From positions 511,509 through 575,508 of the forward strand of contig NW_019773515.1 in assembly GCF_001039355.2 (NCBI RefSeq): a stretch of DNA of 64,000 bases, in the 5' to 3' direction. How positions within the stretch are numbered: position 1 is the stretch's first letter; each line of letters begins with the position of its first letter. This stretch comes from Lingula anatina (Eukaryota; Brachiopoda; Lingulata; Lingulida; Lingulidae). Positions 62,667 to 64,000 of the stretch are shown piece after piece. The notes under the pieces were generated by a model. That model was not told the DNA's origin. It ran no database searches and saw nothing but the letters and a program-made list of their open reading frames with translations. Made by a program: the position numbers and the translations under genes.

Positions 62667-64000
62667 GTTGCCATGGAAACTGTCATTTTACTTGGCACTG
62701 TTTTAAGATTTCCCTTGGATTATTGTTGAAAATTACCGTGGGCTTGGAGATCCAACAAGGAAAAACTTTTGGTCACATCTGCCATTTTTCATCACTTTCC
62801 AGGTGTTGATATGTTCACTGTTCAAGAGAGGCCAGACTCTAGGTCTGTGAAAAGAGTTTCAAGCTTATGATGTCCAGAATTGTTTTCTCTAGTAATGGTT
62901 TAAATATGGGAAGATATGGCATATGTGTTTCCACTCTGGTTTGAATATGGTGTAGAAGTAAGATAACTAAATTACAGGTTGGTCTTTATGGAGAGACCAA
63001 TCTCTTCCAATTCCAGCAAGCCATGTATACTTTTACCAGAATCCTCAATTCAGCAGCAAGACAGCATAGAGGATTAAATAAGAATGAGATTTTTCCACTA
63101 TTGGCAGATTTCCAAGGGGAGTCAAAAATATCATTGGCCTGAGTAGCCCCCTGGACCCCACGCCATATTTTTTTTTTCGCCCTTTTCACTGAATGGCAGG
63201 CTTGCCCCAGGTTATATGCTCAATCTGTCCATTTATTCTTGAAAATACTTTTTGAGTCAACTGTTATTTGATCCAAGTTTCTATTATTATTATTATTATT
63301 ATTATATTTTTATTATTATTAATTTTTTTTTTCATTTTAACATGCATTTAAAGGGCGGTTTTCTTTAACTTAAGCACAACATTAAGAGGGGTTTATTCTT
63401 AGTATATCTTATGTGTTAAGGTGATTATTTTGTCATATTAGTTTGATTCTGTGATATTGCATGTGGGATTTCAGTTTAAAGTTTTGTTATGTAGCCTTTT
63501 TTACCATTGAATGTATTTATGTTGCTGTGTATTTCTTTTATTATACTTATTTTTCTTTTATTTTCAGTGTTTTTTGTATTGAATATATCTTGCTATGCTC
63601 TACATCTTCATTTTCATACTTCACCTTGCTAAAGGCAGTGTTATAGGTTTCATACATTTCTTCATTCTATTATTACTAGTTCCTTTTAACCTCTATGTAG
63701 GACCATATAGGTAACTACAAATAGTCAGAGACCACACCCGCTCTGCTAATGCAGCTCAAGTTTCATTACTAATAATTTAATTGTAATGTTATATCATCTC
63801 CAATTTATAATCAGTTCCATGTTTGCCCATTTTTGGCATATCCTGAAAATTTTAACAAAATCTGTTCATAAATTTTTGAGTTACCAACAAAGGCAAAATT
63901 ATAACCCCCTTGTCATTGGTGCTTGTTCTAGATTGTGCAGCTTATCCCACTGCTTGAAGTGAAAGGGACCATTCTCATAATCCTGTCATACTAGCTGGAT
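62667..64000. other. 3' UTR and flank of the DUF4773-type gene, no further gene recognised
   Basis: Contains an (ATT)n tract at about 63283-63325. I found no AATAAA in the first kilobase, so the polyadenylation site is unplaced. ORFs at 62986-63189 and 63461-63646 show no recognisable domain. Confidence 0.5.

Overview
The window is nuclear DNA from an animal, most likely a marine invertebrate. Genes are split by GT-AG introns, the intergenic DNA is AT-rich, and microsatellites and small transposons are frequent. The alpha-tubulin tails (forms of [12 protein letters not shown]) resemble those of molluscs and other lophotrochozoans, but I cannot fix the species.

The backbone is a cluster of six alpha-tubulin genes. 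Five are complete (8293-11526 minus, 13317-18817 minus, 27556-31406 plus, 48846-51130 minus, 54600-56819 minus) and one is cut by the window start (1-1808 minus). All share one architecture: exon 1 codes only the start Met, exon 2 codes residues 2-75 plus the first base of codon 76, and exon 3 codes the rest. Each has a TATA box, and five have a CCAAT box 44-57 bp further upstream. The third and fourth genes are divergent, and their promoters, 5' leaders and early intron 1 form a ~0.57 kb inverted repeat.

Between the divergent pair, and on to the fifth gene (about 22-47 kb), lies an array of degenerate repeat units. Nine contain a short intact minus-strand ORF of 55-78 codons (69 at 22806-23015, 75 at 25392-25619, then seven more to 46991). 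Each starts with a signal-peptide-like N-terminus and continues into the alpha-tubulin C-terminal helix and acidic tail (from about residue 403) and a tubulin-type 3' UTR with AATAAA. I read these as a family of chimeric small secreted or membrane-targeted proteins born from the 3' end of an alpha-tubulin gene. This is the most novel signal in the window. Broken relatives lie at 24369, 35336, 40783, 43544 and 46194.

Other genes: a decayed HNMT-like methyltransferase (5703-6883 minus), and a DUF4773-type single-pass membrane protein at the right end (60472-62666 plus) whose first three exons also appear at 57759-59392. Three single N characters (35530, 42171, 59746) mark contig joins. At two of them the flanks overlap at near identity, so the DUF4773 duplicate and one 1-kb repeat copy are probably assembly artefacts.

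Mobile DNA includes a Tc1/mariner remnant inserted in a tubulin tail, a candidate LTR, several TIR elements including one nested in another, and dispersed repeats. No tRNA, rRNA or CRISPR was seen.
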